Source: Candidatus Eiseniibacteriota bacterium
GTDB lineage: Bacteria > Joyebacterota > Joyebacteria > Joyebacterales > Joyebacteraceae
Direction: 5' to 3'
Length of the DNA: 64,000 bases
NCBI GenBank assembly: GCA_030622115.1
Contig: JAUXGN010000004.1
Coordinates: forward strand, 26,469 to 90,468
The position numbers were made by a program, and so were the translations under genes. A model generated the notes under the pieces. That model had not been told where the DNA came from, ran no database searches, and was given only the letters and a program-made list of their open reading frames with translations. Shown here piece after piece: positions 38,969-48,396 of the stretch. Position 1 is the first letter of the stretch; every line of letters begins with the position of its first letter.

Positions 38969-41002
38969 ATGTCACGCTTGCATGTGCCCGATTGGGCCAG
39001 TGTTGCCGTGGTTGTGTTGCTCGTTCTGGCTGTCGCAGTGCCGGCGGCAGGGCAGAGCTCAGGTTATCCGCGGCTGGCCAACATCTACTTCCCGGATCTG
39101 CGGTACGCGGATCTGGAGGTGCTGGCGAAGTGGGATCTGCTGGTGGTTCCCAAGAGGGCCTGCGATCAATGCCTGGATGAGTTGGAGACACTGAGATCAC
39201 TCAATCCGGATATTGAGCGGATAATCCACATGCCTGTGGGCTACCACGGCGAGTGGCTCTCGCCGCCGATCAACGAAGACCTTGTCACTGCGATCTACGA
39301 GAACGACTGGTGGATGAAGGACGTGACGGGGGAGAGAGTGTATCTGCCGTCCGGAGCCGGCGTTGTGAACACAAGCATCTGGGCGCCAACCAACGCAGAA
39401 GGGGAGATGTTCTGCGAGTGGGTGGCCGATTACATCCATGAGCGAATCAGCCCGGATGGGCCATGGGAAGGCGTCTTCCTGGACTACTGCATGGATGATA
39501 TTCACTGGGTCGGCAATGTCCACGGCAGTCCGCTGGATGCCGACGCTGACGGCGTTGCGGATGGGAAGGCGGAGCTGAATGCTGCGTGGAGGGCAGGCAT
39601 GGAGATCCTCGTCTCTCGACTGAGGGAACTCGTCGGGGACGAGTTCACTATGATCACAAATGGGAACAACACGCTCTATGCCGACTGCAACGGGTCCACG
39701 CGTGAGGACTTCCCGGAGATGCACGGCGATTGGTATGACAACATCAAGGATCCCGAATGGGGGTACATCGCCATCTCAACTCTCTACCGCGATCCCATTG
39801 TCTCGATCGTCAACGTGATGTGGGACGGACCGGTTGTCGACGGGGAGCTCGTGCGCGACGATGAGTTCGAGAGAGAGTTCGCCTTCAACTACACGAGCAC
39901 GCTCATCTTTGGGAACGGCTACTATTCGTTTGACGGTGGTGAAGGGCTGACTGAGCATTCGCAGACCTGGTGGCACGAACTCTACGATCTGGAGCTGGGT
40001 GAACCGCGGGCGGGACGCGAGCGTCCCGAGGTCAGCATCGTGGGAGTGGAGCGTTGGGAGATGATCAGCCGTCGGCGCTTCGAGAACGGAGTCGCTGTGG
40101 TCAATCCCACGACCGTCACAGAGACCGTGGGTCTGGGCGGAACCTACTTCCCGAGAGCTTCGTTCAACGGCGAGTTCTACCCGTACGCTGCGGCGACCGG
40201 GAGCGTCGACCTTACGCAATGGTCGGGGGACGTACTCGTGGGGTGTGGACAGGCGTTCTCGTGGGCTCGGAACGTACACGGAACAGTCAACGGATCAGGC
40301 GATGTTGAGCTCCACTGGGATCCTGTCGATGGCGCGAGTGCGTACTCGGTCTACCGTTCACACAGACCGGATGGTTCGTCGAGCCCGGCGGCTCTTATGG
40401 CAGTCGTGAGCGAGCCCGGATACGTGGATACGAGTGCAAAGCCAAATCGAGTGTACTTCTATAGAGTAGCGCCGATCGATGAGTGGAAGTGCGAGGCTCC
40501 CCTGTCCGGGAATGTCTCCATCGTCACGCCCCCGGAGGGGCGTAGTGGGGAGAGTCCGGGTAGTGAAAGCACGAGCGGCGCATCCGACATGTCGGACGGG
40601 GTGGGTGGATTGCTGGAGGATCACCGAGGCGCCTGCGCCGTGAATGTCGACGGGACGGCGGAGTCGTTCGGGGTACCGGCGAGGGAGGCGGGAGAAAGCG
40701 TGGGAAGCATGCTGAGTCTCCACGGTAGCCACCCGAACCCTGCCGGCCAGGCGACCTCCATCTCGTTCGACATCAGAGGTTCCAGAGAAGTTCCCGGTTC
40801 CACAGTCACTCTGACTGTCTACGACATAATGGGGAGAGTGGTGAGGCGTCTCCTTGACGCGGTACTGCCGCCCGGCAGCCACACCGTCACTTGGGACACT
40901 CGAAGCGACTCCGGTGAGCGTGTCGCCTCGGGGTGCTATCTCTACGTCCTGACTCGGGAGGAAGAGAGGCGAAGCGGCAAGGTCGTTGTGCTCGGACCGT
41001 GA
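38969..41002 (+). CDS. secreted glycoside-hydrolase-like protein with C-terminal FlgD/sorting-type Ig domain (paralog 1)
   Basis: Signal peptide; RLANIYFPDLRYADLEVLAKWDLLVV; VFLDYCMDDIHW; ITNGNN; C-term PNPAGQATSISFDI...YDIMGRVVRRL...GERVASGCYLYVL. Confidence 0.65.
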   Translation: MSRLHVPDWASVAVVVLLVLAVAVPAAGQSSGYPRLANIYFPDLRYADLEVLAKWDLLVVPKRACDQCLDELETLRSLNPDIERIIHMPVGYHGEWLSPPINEDLVTAIYENDWWMKDVTGERVYLPSGAGVVNTSIWAPTNAEGEMFCEWVADYIHERISPDGPWEGVFLDYCMDDIHWVGNVHGSPLDADADGVADGKAELNAAWRAGMEILVSRLRELVGDEFTMITNGNNTLYADCNGSTREDFPEMHGDWYDNIKDPEWGYIAISTLYRDPIVSIVNVMWDGPVVDGELVRDDEFEREFAFNYTSTLIFGNGYYSFDGGEGLTEHSQTWWHELYDLELGEPRAGRERPEVSIVGVERWEMISRRRFENGVAVVNPTTVTETVGLGGTYFPRASFNGEFYPYAAATGSVDLTQWSGDVLVGCGQAFSWARNVHGTVNGSGDVELHWDPVDGASAYSVYRSHRPDGSSSPAALMAVVSEPGYVDTSAKPNRVYFYRVAPIDEWKCEAPLSGNVSIVTPPEGRSGESPGSESTSGASDMSDGVGGLLEDHRGACAVNVDGTAESFGVPAREAGESVGSMLSLHGSHPNPAGQATSISFDIRGSREVPGSTVTLTVYDIMGRVVRRLLDAVLPPGSHTVTWDTRSDSGERVASGCYLYVLTREEERRSGKVVVLGP

Positions 41003-41126
41003 CAGGAGAACCCGTCCCACACAGGTCCGGATAGACGGATCCCACCAATATTGCTGACCATACATCAGTATATGAGACACAGCCCACCGTGAGGACGTTC
41101 CGCGCCCGGCACGTGCGCTTGACACG

Positions 41127-41142
41127 TGGCACAGCTCTTGCA
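41127..41142 (+). promoter_or_regulatory. sigma-54 promoter (consensus -24/-12)
   Basis: TGGCAC-AGCTC-TTGCA, 80 nt from the first base of the -24 box to the chosen ATG. Confidence 0.65.
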
Positions 41143-41206
41143 ACTTGGCATAACTGTGCAAGGGGGCAGAACGTTTGACGAGGTCGATACGGAGGGATGT
41201 CCAGCA

Positions 41207-43288
41207 ATGACAAGGTCAGCTGTCAGATGCGAAGTAGAGGACCGAACGCGCTGGGGACTGATACTGTGGGGTATCGGTGTCGTGCTGGCGGTCGTCGTGC
41301 TGGCGTGGCCGCATGCCGCGCTCGGTGAACCATCGTACCCACGCACAGCGAACATCTACTTTCCGAGTCTCATAGGCGCCGATCTCGAGAAACTGGCGCG
41401 TTACGACGTGCTGGTACTCGCCAAGCGGGGCGACGAATGGTACAGAGACGAGCTTGCTGAGCTCAGGGAACTCAATCCTGAGATCATCCTGCTGGTTCAT
41501 ATGCCGGTCGGGTACGCCGGTGATTGGGAATCGCCTGCGATCAACGGTGACCTCAAGGACAAGCTGTTCGAGGACGATTGGTGGATGAGAGACTACGCGG
41601 GGCATCGCGTGTTGCTTCCCTATAGTCAGGTTGGTGACTATCTCCTGAATCTGTCGACAATGTGTCCTGAGAATGGCCAGGGGGAGATGCTCTGCGATTG
41701 GCTCCCGAAGTTCATTGCGGACCGGCTCGGTCCGGGCGGATTGTGGGATGGCGTCTACCTCGACTACTGCATGGATCGCGTCAGCTGGGTGAATGCGTCG
41801 CTTCTGAGACCGATCGATGCCGACAGAGACGGTGTCGGTGATGAACACTCGGAGCTGAACGCAGCGTGGATAGCCGGGATGGAGCGGATGGTGTCGCGCC
41901 TCCGCAGCTTCGTGGGCCCGGACTACATCATCATGACGAATGGAAACAACACGCTTTACGAGAGCTGTGACGGAGGGACGCGTGAGGACTTCCCGAACAT
42001 GCACGGCGGGTGGTATGAGAACATCGCGAACCCTGACTACGGGTACCAGACGATCCAGTCAAACTACCGCCGCCCAACGGTCAACATAATCAACGCTATC
42101 TACCACGGGCCGGCGGACCTTGAACAGGACATGCCGGGCGATCCCTCGGCAGAACGCAAGCTGCGCTACACGCTCGCGAGCACCCTGGTCTACGGCGACG
42201 GATACTTCTCCTTCGATGGGGGAGGTGGTCTTCCCGATCACTGTCAGATGTGGTGGAGTGAACTGTATGAACTCGATCTCGGCGAGGCATTGGGGAGGGC
42301 CGAGGACGTGAGCGCCTATCCCGGAGCCGCTACGTGGATCGAACACGGCGATATGATCCGCCTTAGAAGGTTCTCGAAGGGACTCGCGGTCGTTAACCCC
42401 ACGCTCTGCTCTCAGAGCGTACAGCTTGGCGGCATCTACTATCCGGCCGATGGATTCAACGGCCGCTTCTACCCGCACGAGACGAGCGAGGCCCAGGCTG
42501 ATCTCAAGTACTACTTCGGGGAGATCTACGTCGGGTACGGTCGTGTGCTGGCGGGCATGCCAGCGGTGGATTGCGTGGTTCTCGAGAGCGGTGATGTCCG
42601 TCTAGTCTGGGACGAGGTTGACGGCGCCGTGGAATACAGTGTCTACCGATCAACCGCGAGAGGCGGGAACCCGGGACTGGAAGAGCTCGTTGCCGTCGTC
42701 GAGGAACCAACGTACTACGAAAGCAGTGGAGGAAATCGCGGTGACTGCGTGTACCGCGTGGCGCCGATAGACGAACTGAGGTGTGAGGGTCAGCTGTCTG
42801 TTCCGGTCGCGGCATTAGCAGATTCGTTGAGCGACTTGTCTGTGTTGACCATGGCTGATTGGCCGGACGGACAGCCTGACCTTCCTTGGCATGAACCGGG
42901 CAAGTTCATTGTCCAGGTTGGTGTGATGGATGGCGCCCGTGATCCGAATCTGGAGATCCCCGGGATTCCGGCAGCGGCTGACGCTGATCCCGGAGTGACT
43001 GAACTTCTTGGTTCTGCGCCGAATCCAGTCCGCGACGAGGCAGTGGTCTCGTTCGTCATCGGTGATGATGGCGGCCGCAACAGGGCGGGGCACGTAACGC
43101 TCACCATCTATACGGTGACGGGTCGACGGGTCTCACAGGTTCTGAACGCGGAACTCCCTCCAGGGGAGCACGCTGTCGTGTGGAACAGGCGGACCAGCTC
43201 CGGGGCTCGAGCTCCGGCAGGATGCTACTTCTACGCGCTCACGGTCGATGGCAGCGTAATGAATGGCAAGATGACGTTGGTGCACTGA
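41207..43288 (+). CDS. secreted glycoside-hydrolase-like protein with C-terminal FlgD/sorting-type Ig domain (paralog 2)
   Basis: Collinear with 38969..41002: RTANIYFPSLIGADLEKLARYDVLVL; VYLDYCMDRVSW; MTNGNN; YTVTGRRVSQVL...GARAPAGCYFYAL. Confidence 0.65.
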   Translation: MTRSAVRCEVEDRTRWGLILWGIGVVLAVVVLAWPHAALGEPSYPRTANIYFPSLIGADLEKLARYDVLVLAKRGDEWYRDELAELRELNPEIILLVHMPVGYAGDWESPAINGDLKDKLFEDDWWMRDYAGHRVLLPYSQVGDYLLNLSTMCPENGQGEMLCDWLPKFIADRLGPGGLWDGVYLDYCMDRVSWVNASLLRPIDADRDGVGDEHSELNAAWIAGMERMVSRLRSFVGPDYIIMTNGNNTLYESCDGGTREDFPNMHGGWYENIANPDYGYQTIQSNYRRPTVNIINAIYHGPADLEQDMPGDPSAERKLRYTLASTLVYGDGYFSFDGGGGLPDHCQMWWSELYELDLGEALGRAEDVSAYPGAATWIEHGDMIRLRRFSKGLAVVNPTLCSQSVQLGGIYYPADGFNGRFYPHETSEAQADLKYYFGEIYVGYGRVLAGMPAVDCVVLESGDVRLVWDEVDGAVEYSVYRSTARGGNPGLEELVAVVEEPTYYESSGGNRGDCVYRVAPIDELRCEGQLSVPVAALADSLSDLSVLTMADWPDGQPDLPWHEPGKFIVQVGVMDGARDPNLEIPGIPAAADADPGVTELLGSAPNPVRDEAVVSFVIGDDGGRNRAGHVTLTIYTVTGRRVSQVLNAELPPGEHAVVWNRRTSSGARAPAGCYFYALTVDGSVMNGKMTLVH

Positions 43289-43321
43289 CGCGTCCGGTGA
43301 CACCGTATCCTATGGCGACGT

Positions 43322-43355
43322 GCGACCCGGTCTCAGTGGCCGGGTCGCTCCGTTT
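43322..43355 (+). terminator. hairpin terminator candidate
   Basis: GCGACCCGG-tctcagtgg-CCGGGTCGC perfect 9 bp stem, then TCCGTTT; short T run. Confidence 0.5.
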
Positions 43356-43365
43356 GACCGGCATG

Positions 43366-43394
43366 TTGACAGTTGCTCCGCTCGGTGCTAGCGT
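43366..43394 (+). promoter_or_regulatory. putative promoter TTGACA-N17-TAGCGT (TGn upstream) for cvpA
   Basis: Perfect -35, weak -10, directly after the hairpin and before CvpA. Confidence 0.4.
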
Positions 43395-43441
43395 GTCGCT
43401 CAAGCAGGTGAACCGTCCGCTTCCTCGAATGAGGGGGAACC

Positions 43442-44047
43442 ATGAACGTTGTTGACATAATCATAGGAGTGATTCTCCTCATAGGACTCGTATTCGGGCT
43501 CAAGCGCGGATTCGTTAGGACGCTGTTCGGACTGGCAGGGCTGTTTATCGGCGTCGTCGCCGCTGGGGCGAGCTTCGCGTATGCGGCTGAGAACGTGCTC
43601 TTCTTTCTCCCGGGAGATCGAGCGCCGGAGATTGTGAGTTTCATCATGATCTTCATGATCGTGTTCGGGACAGTCATCTTCACCGGTCAGCTGATTGCCA
43701 AGGCACTGAAGATGGCATCGCTCGGGTGGCTGGATCGATTGGCCGGGGGCCTGCTCGGTCTCATCATGGCGTCTCTGTGGACCGGCGTGTTCCTTCTCAT
43801 GGCTGTCATCGGTGGGTTGCACGAGGGACGCGCGCTCGTGAGTTCCAAGCTGGCGCCGCAGGTCTTCAGCGTCACTGATGTGATCGTGACTGTCATTCCG
43901 GAGGGTGTCCGTGGAGGCTTCGAGGAGGACTACAAGCGTCTGAGGGACAACTGGGAGAAGGCGAAGGTGCGGAAGAGGACGCGCCTTGCACTGATGGAGA
44001 CAGCACCGGGCGACCGGAAACGCGGCAGTGAGGTCATCACGATATAG
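43442..44047 (+). CDS. CvpA family membrane protein
   Basis: VVDIIIGVILLIGLVFGLKRGFVRTLFGLAGLFIGVVAA; GWLDRLAGGLLGLIMA. Confidence 0.82.
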   Translation: MNVVDIIIGVILLIGLVFGLKRGFVRTLFGLAGLFIGVVAAGASFAYAAENVLFFLPGDRAPEIVSFIMIFMIVFGTVIFTGQLIAKALKMASLGWLDRLAGGLLGLIMASLWTGVFLLMAVIGGLHEGRALVSSKLAPQVFSVTDVIVTVIPEGVRGGFEEDYKRLRDNWEKAKVRKRTRLALMETAPGDRKRGSEVITI

Positions 44048-44075
44048 TCTGGCGGACAGCACCGGAGGTGATCAC

Positions 44076-45947
44076 ATGGCGGATGATTCCGCGCAGGCGG
44101 AGAGCACATTGTCCGGGTCTTCGGACGGTGGGGATCACGCAGAGTCCGGCGGAAGCGCGGATGTCGATGTACTCCGTAGGCTGGGTGTGGACATCACGGA
44201 GATGGCTCTGGCTCAGGGCGTCCCCGATTTCGAGCTTTGGACCGATGAGATATCGCGCGTCAAGGAAGTACTCGAGAAGCGTGAGCGTCATGCCGCGATG
44301 CTTGTGGGGCCACACGGTGTCGGGAAGCGCGGGCTCGTGTTCGCCCTTGCGATCCAGATAGCCGAGGGCGATGCTCCGCCGCACGTTGTGGGTCGACGGA
44401 TCATAGAACTGCCGTTTCACCGTGTGCTTGCGAACGTACACCAGCCCGGTGACTTTGAACGGTTGGTGTTTGCGGCGATGCGGCAGGCGGCCTCGCAGGA
44501 GGACACCATCCTCCTCATGAACAACTTCCCGGCCTTCCTGGGCGTGAGTGGCGGTTCGAAGACGCTTTTCGACGCATCCTACGCGGTGGAGATGGCGTGC
44601 CAGCAGCCGGGGCTCTATCTCCTGGGCGCGGCCACGCCCACTCTCTACAAGGCGGCAATGAACACGCTGCCATGGCTGGAGCGCGCGTTCTCAGTTGTTT
44701 CCATCTCGGAACCGGAGCGGGGGGCTGTCCTCGCGCTCCTCGGGAAAGTGGCCGAGATCTTGGCTGAGTATCACGGTGTGACAATTGGAGAGGACGCTAT
44801 CACATCGGCCGTGGATCTCTCCGGTTACTACGTCAAGGAGAGAGTCCTGCCGGGCAAGGCCATGGAACTGCTCGACGAGGCCGCAGCAAAGGCCGTGTCT
44901 TCCGCTCCGCGAGATGCGGGGCGCCCACGTCTGGACGCGGCGCATGTTGCCGCGGCCCTCTCGCACTGGATCGGCATCCCACCCGACAAGCTGGCCGGCG
45001 CGGTCAACCACGAACTCCTGGACCTCGAGGATTCGCTGATGAAGCGAGTCAAAGGTCAGGATTTCTGCATCAGGAGATTGGCCGACGTCATCCGCGTCTC
45101 GAGGCTGGGTCTGAACGCCAATCCAGAGAGGCCGGACGGTGTCTTCTTGTTTGTGGGGCCGTCAGGTGTAGGCAAGAGCGAGCTGGCACGGGCGCTGGCC
45201 GAGGAACTCTACGGCTCGTCAGCCCGGTTGTTCGAGTTCAACATGACGAGCTACAGTGATGAAGATGGTCTGGCTCGACTCGTTGGCCTGCATCTGGGTG
45301 AACTCGATCATCCCGGCGACCTCACGGCCGTTGTTGAGCGCTATCCCCACTGCGTGATTGTGTTTGAGCAGATCGAGCGTACGCACCGCGACGTTGCGGT
45401 GATGCTGATGCGGACGTTCCGCGAGGGTCGCTTTGTAGACAGCAGTGGCGACGAGGTCTGCTTCTCGAACACAGTCATGATTATGACATCGAATTCCGAG
45501 AATCTTGTGCCGCGGGAAGAGGAGGAGGGGACGGTCGGGTTTGGGGCGACACCTCCCGGTCCCAACGACGAGCGGTATTCCAGGGAGGTCAGAGAGGCGA
45601 TAGAGGAGTTCTTCCCGGCCGAGTTCATGGAGGGTGTCGACGAGGTTCTGATCTTCGATCCACTGAGCGACATTGCGCTCCGGGAGATCGTCAAGATCCA
45701 CCTCGATGACATCGCCGCACGCCTTGCAGAGCGATCGGTTGCACTCGAGGTATCGGACGAGGCGGTCGCCATGATCCTGGACAAGGGCCACAGCAGAGAA
45801 TACGGCGCGAGAAATCTCGGTCGGACAGTCGAGGGCCTGGTTCTGAGGCCCGTGGCCCGGTTCCTGCTGGCGAATCCTGCCGCCGCGACGGTGAGACTCC
45901 GCGTCGTCGAGGGTGAGATCGAAGTAGGCGAGGGCTTGGGCGCGTAG
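44076..45947 (+). CDS. Clp-family (ClpA/B/C-like) double-AAA protein with degenerate catalytic motifs
   Basis: D1 GPHGVGKRG and ILLMNN; D2 GPSGVGKSE and VIVFEQIERTH, VMIMTSN, EYGARNLGRTVEG; no Clp N domain. Confidence 0.82.
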   Translation: MADDSAQAESTLSGSSDGGDHAESGGSADVDVLRRLGVDITEMALAQGVPDFELWTDEISRVKEVLEKRERHAAMLVGPHGVGKRGLVFALAIQIAEGDAPPHVVGRRIIELPFHRVLANVHQPGDFERLVFAAMRQAASQEDTILLMNNFPAFLGVSGGSKTLFDASYAVEMACQQPGLYLLGAATPTLYKAAMNTLPWLERAFSVVSISEPERGAVLALLGKVAEILAEYHGVTIGEDAITSAVDLSGYYVKERVLPGKAMELLDEAAAKAVSSAPRDAGRPRLDAAHVAAALSHWIGIPPDKLAGAVNHELLDLEDSLMKRVKGQDFCIRRLADVIRVSRLGLNANPERPDGVFLFVGPSGVGKSELARALAEELYGSSARLFEFNMTSYSDEDGLARLVGLHLGELDHPGDLTAVVERYPHCVIVFEQIERTHRDVAVMLMRTFREGRFVDSSGDEVCFSNTVMIMTSNSENLVPREEEEGTVGFGATPPGPNDERYSREVREAIEEFFPAEFMEGVDEVLIFDPLSDIALREIVKIHLDDIAARLAERSVALEVSDEAVAMILDKGHSREYGARNLGRTVEGLVLRPVARFLLANPAAATVRLRVVEGEIEVGEGLGA

Positions 45948-45971
45948 TATCCACCGGGGAGGTTCTGAACC

Positions 45972-47411
45972 TTGCAGATGCTGATAGGTGGTCGGAGTGT
46001 CACGTGTGACCGCGTCACGGAGGTTGTGAATCCCTACGATTCCTCAGTTATCGACACCGTTCCAGCGGCAGGAGAAGACGAGGTCCTGCGCGCGATTCTA
46101 GCGGCCGAGGCGGGCGCCGAGACGATGAGGCTCCTTCCGCGCGTCGAGCGTTCCGCCATCCTGAACCGAACGGCCCGCGCCCTCGATGCCGACAAGGACG
46201 ATCTCGCACAGCTTCTGGCAGCGGAAGTCGGCAAGACTCTACGTGAAGCGCGCGGTGAGGTGTCCCGGGCTGTTCAGACATTCACCCTCGCGGCCGAAGA
46301 GGCGCGGAGGCTCGCCGGGGAGATCGTTCCGTTCGACGGAGCTCCGACCGGCGTCGGTCGTTTCGGATTTTACCTGCGCGTACCGCTCGGCATCGTGATT
46401 GCCATCACCCCGTTCAACTTCCCACTCAATCTGGCTGCCCACAAGGTTGCGCCGGCGATCGCAGGCGGAAACGCCGTGATCCTGAAACCCGCATCCGTGG
46501 CGCCGCTGACTGCCATCAGGCTGGGGGAGGTTCTTATCGAGGCCGGTATGCCCAAGGAGGCGCTGAGCGTCGTAACGGGCTCAGGCTCGGTCGTCGGGAA
46601 TCTCCTCGTGAACGACCCGCGTCCACGCATGGTGACCTTCACCGGAAGCGCCGAGGTCGGCAGGCGGATCCTGGAAAAGGCGGGGCTCAAGAAGACGGCA
46701 ATGGAACTCGGCTCGAACTCGGCCGTCATTGTGGCCGCTGATGCAAATGTGGAAGAGGCCGCCGAGCGGTCGATGCTGGGAGCGTTCGCGCTCGCCGGGC
46801 AGGTTTGCATCTCGGTACAGAGGGTTCTTGTGGCTGAGAGCGTATTCGAGAGATTCATGGAGCGAGCAGTTCGGGTCGCGGAGGGTCTGAAGGTCGGAGA
46901 CCAGCTGGCCGCAGGCACAGATATTGGTCCGATGATCGACGAGACTGAGGCCACGCGCGCGGAGAGCTGGATCGAAGAAGCAGTCGCGGGCGGCGCCGAA
47001 CTCGTGACGGGGGGCAAGAGGACCGGCAGCATCATGACTCCGGCCGTGCTCACGAAAGTGGCCGAGGAGGCGATGATCTGGAAGGACGAGGCGTTTGCAC
47101 CCCTTGTCTCCGTGCGGGCCTACCGGGACCTCGATCAGGCGATAGACCTCGTCAACGGCTCGCGGTACGGACTGCAGGCCGGCATCTACACACAGGATCT
47201 AAATGATGCATTGAGGGCGGCCCACGAGATCAGATGTGGCGGCGTGATGATCAACGATGTTCCCACATTCAGAGTGGACCTCATGCCGTACGGTGGAGAG
47301 AAGGAGAGCGGTACGGGCCGCGAGGGCCCGAAATACGCCATAGAAGAGATGACCGAGATCAGGACGATCGGGATCAGACACGCGCGTGGGCCGGGGAGCG
47401 GGCAAGGCTAG
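45972..47411 (+). CDS. aldehyde dehydrogenase family protein
   Basis: ITPFNFPLNLAAHKVAPAIAGGNAVILKPAS; FTGSAEVGRRI; ELGSNSAVIV; GQVCISVQR catalytic Cys. Confidence 0.88.
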   Translation: MQMLIGGRSVTCDRVTEVVNPYDSSVIDTVPAAGEDEVLRAILAAEAGAETMRLLPRVERSAILNRTARALDADKDDLAQLLAAEVGKTLREARGEVSRAVQTFTLAAEEARRLAGEIVPFDGAPTGVGRFGFYLRVPLGIVIAITPFNFPLNLAAHKVAPAIAGGNAVILKPASVAPLTAIRLGEVLIEAGMPKEALSVVTGSGSVVGNLLVNDPRPRMVTFTGSAEVGRRILEKAGLKKTAMELGSNSAVIVAADANVEEAAERSMLGAFALAGQVCISVQRVLVAESVFERFMERAVRVAEGLKVGDQLAAGTDIGPMIDETEATRAESWIEEAVAGGAELVTGGKRTGSIMTPAVLTKVAEEAMIWKDEAFAPLVSVRAYRDLDQAIDLVNGSRYGLQAGIYTQDLNDALRAAHEIRCGGVMINDVPTFRVDLMPYGGEKESGTGREGPKYAIEEMTEIRTIGIRHARGPGSGQG

Positions 47412-47498
47412 TCTCGGCTGGCGCGGATTAGAGCGTACTCAACCGGCTGGGTGGGTCACCATGTACCCATGCGTTCCCTCTCGTTGGTCGAATTACGC

Positions 47499-47527
47499 TT
47501 GACATGGAGGCTTCTCCATCATATCTT
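47499..47527 (+). promoter_or_regulatory. sigma70-type promoter (TTGACA-N17-TATCTT)
   Basis: ttgaca tggaggcttctccatca tatctt, upstream of tRNA-Val. Confidence 0.6.
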
Positions 47528-47574
47528 CAAGGTTTGAGAACAGGTAGGTTTCCGGCTCAGTTGGCCGGATAGAT

Positions 47575-47652
<78 letters not shown>

Positions 47653-47762
47653 CAGCTCATATACGAAGAAGAAGCATCTCGCTTCTCACCTTGAGGGCTT
47701 GACCAAAGACCCGAAGAGGTTGTGAAGGTCCAGTCGGGAACGGCGTGTTCCAGGCTGCTGCT

Positions 47763-47792
47763 ACGGGGTGCACATAGATGCATCCCGTTTTT
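47763..47792 (+). terminator. Rho-independent terminator/attenuator in infC leader
   Basis: ACGGGGTGCA-cataga-TGCATCCCGT (10 bp, one G.U) with TTTTT run, 46 nt before the infC start. Confidence 0.72.
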
Positions 47793-47838
47793 CTTGTACC
47801 TGTCTGTCGGCCAAGGCCGGCACTGGGGAGGAGGCAAG

Positions 47839-48396
47839 TTGGCGACACAGGCTCCGCGTATCAACCGGAGGATCCGGATCCCGCAGGTTCGCGTCGTTGA
47901 TGGAGACGGCGGCCAGCTGGGAATCCTGCCTACGTCTGAAGCGCTGGCCCTTGCAGAGGAGCGCGGGTTGGACCTTGTCGAAGTATCACCCAAGGCGAGG
48001 CCCCCGGTCTGCAAGATAATGGACTATGGCAAGTACATGTACGAGCAGAGCAAGAAAGCGAAGGAAGCGAAAAAGCGACAGCACGTCACGCACGTGAAAG
48101 AGGTGAAGATGCGGCCGAAGATTGAGCCGCATGACTACGATTTCAAGATGCGTCACGCGCGGCAGTTCCTCGAGGCCGGGGACAAGGTGAAGTGCACGGT
48201 CATCTTCAGGGGACGTGAGTTGGCACACAAGGACCGCGGTGTCGTGCTGATGAAGAAACTGGCCGAGGATCTGGAGGACATCGCGATCGTCGAGGTCTCG
48301 CTTCGTTCAGAGGGGAGAAGTATGGTGATGGTGGTGAGCCCCAAGCCGGGCGCCAAGAAACAGGAGCGTGGGAGCAAAGAAAATGCCGAAGATTAA
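47839..48396 (+). CDS. infC: translation initiation factor IF-3
   Basis: [32 protein letters not shown]...; TTG start preceded by GGGGAGGAGG. Confidence 0.93.
   Translation: MATQAPRINRRIRIPQVRVVDGDGGQLGILPTSEALALAEERGLDLVEVSPKARPPVCKIMDYGKYMYEQSKKAKEAKKRQHVTHVKEVKMRPKIEPHDYDFKMRHARQFLEAGDKVKCTVIFRGRELAHKDRGVVLMKKLAEDLEDIAIVEVSLRSEGRSMVMVVSPKPGAKKQERGSKENAED

Noticed and set aside
41119-41150. Sigma70 -35 (TTGACA) overlapping the sigma-54 element upstream of 41207
   Set aside because: No acceptable -10 at 16-18 nt; the -24/-12 reading is much better.
41126-41206. Upstream GTG start for the second secreted protein (ORF from 41126)
   Set aside because: Would translate through the promoter element and precede the signal peptide; ATG at 41207 fits better.
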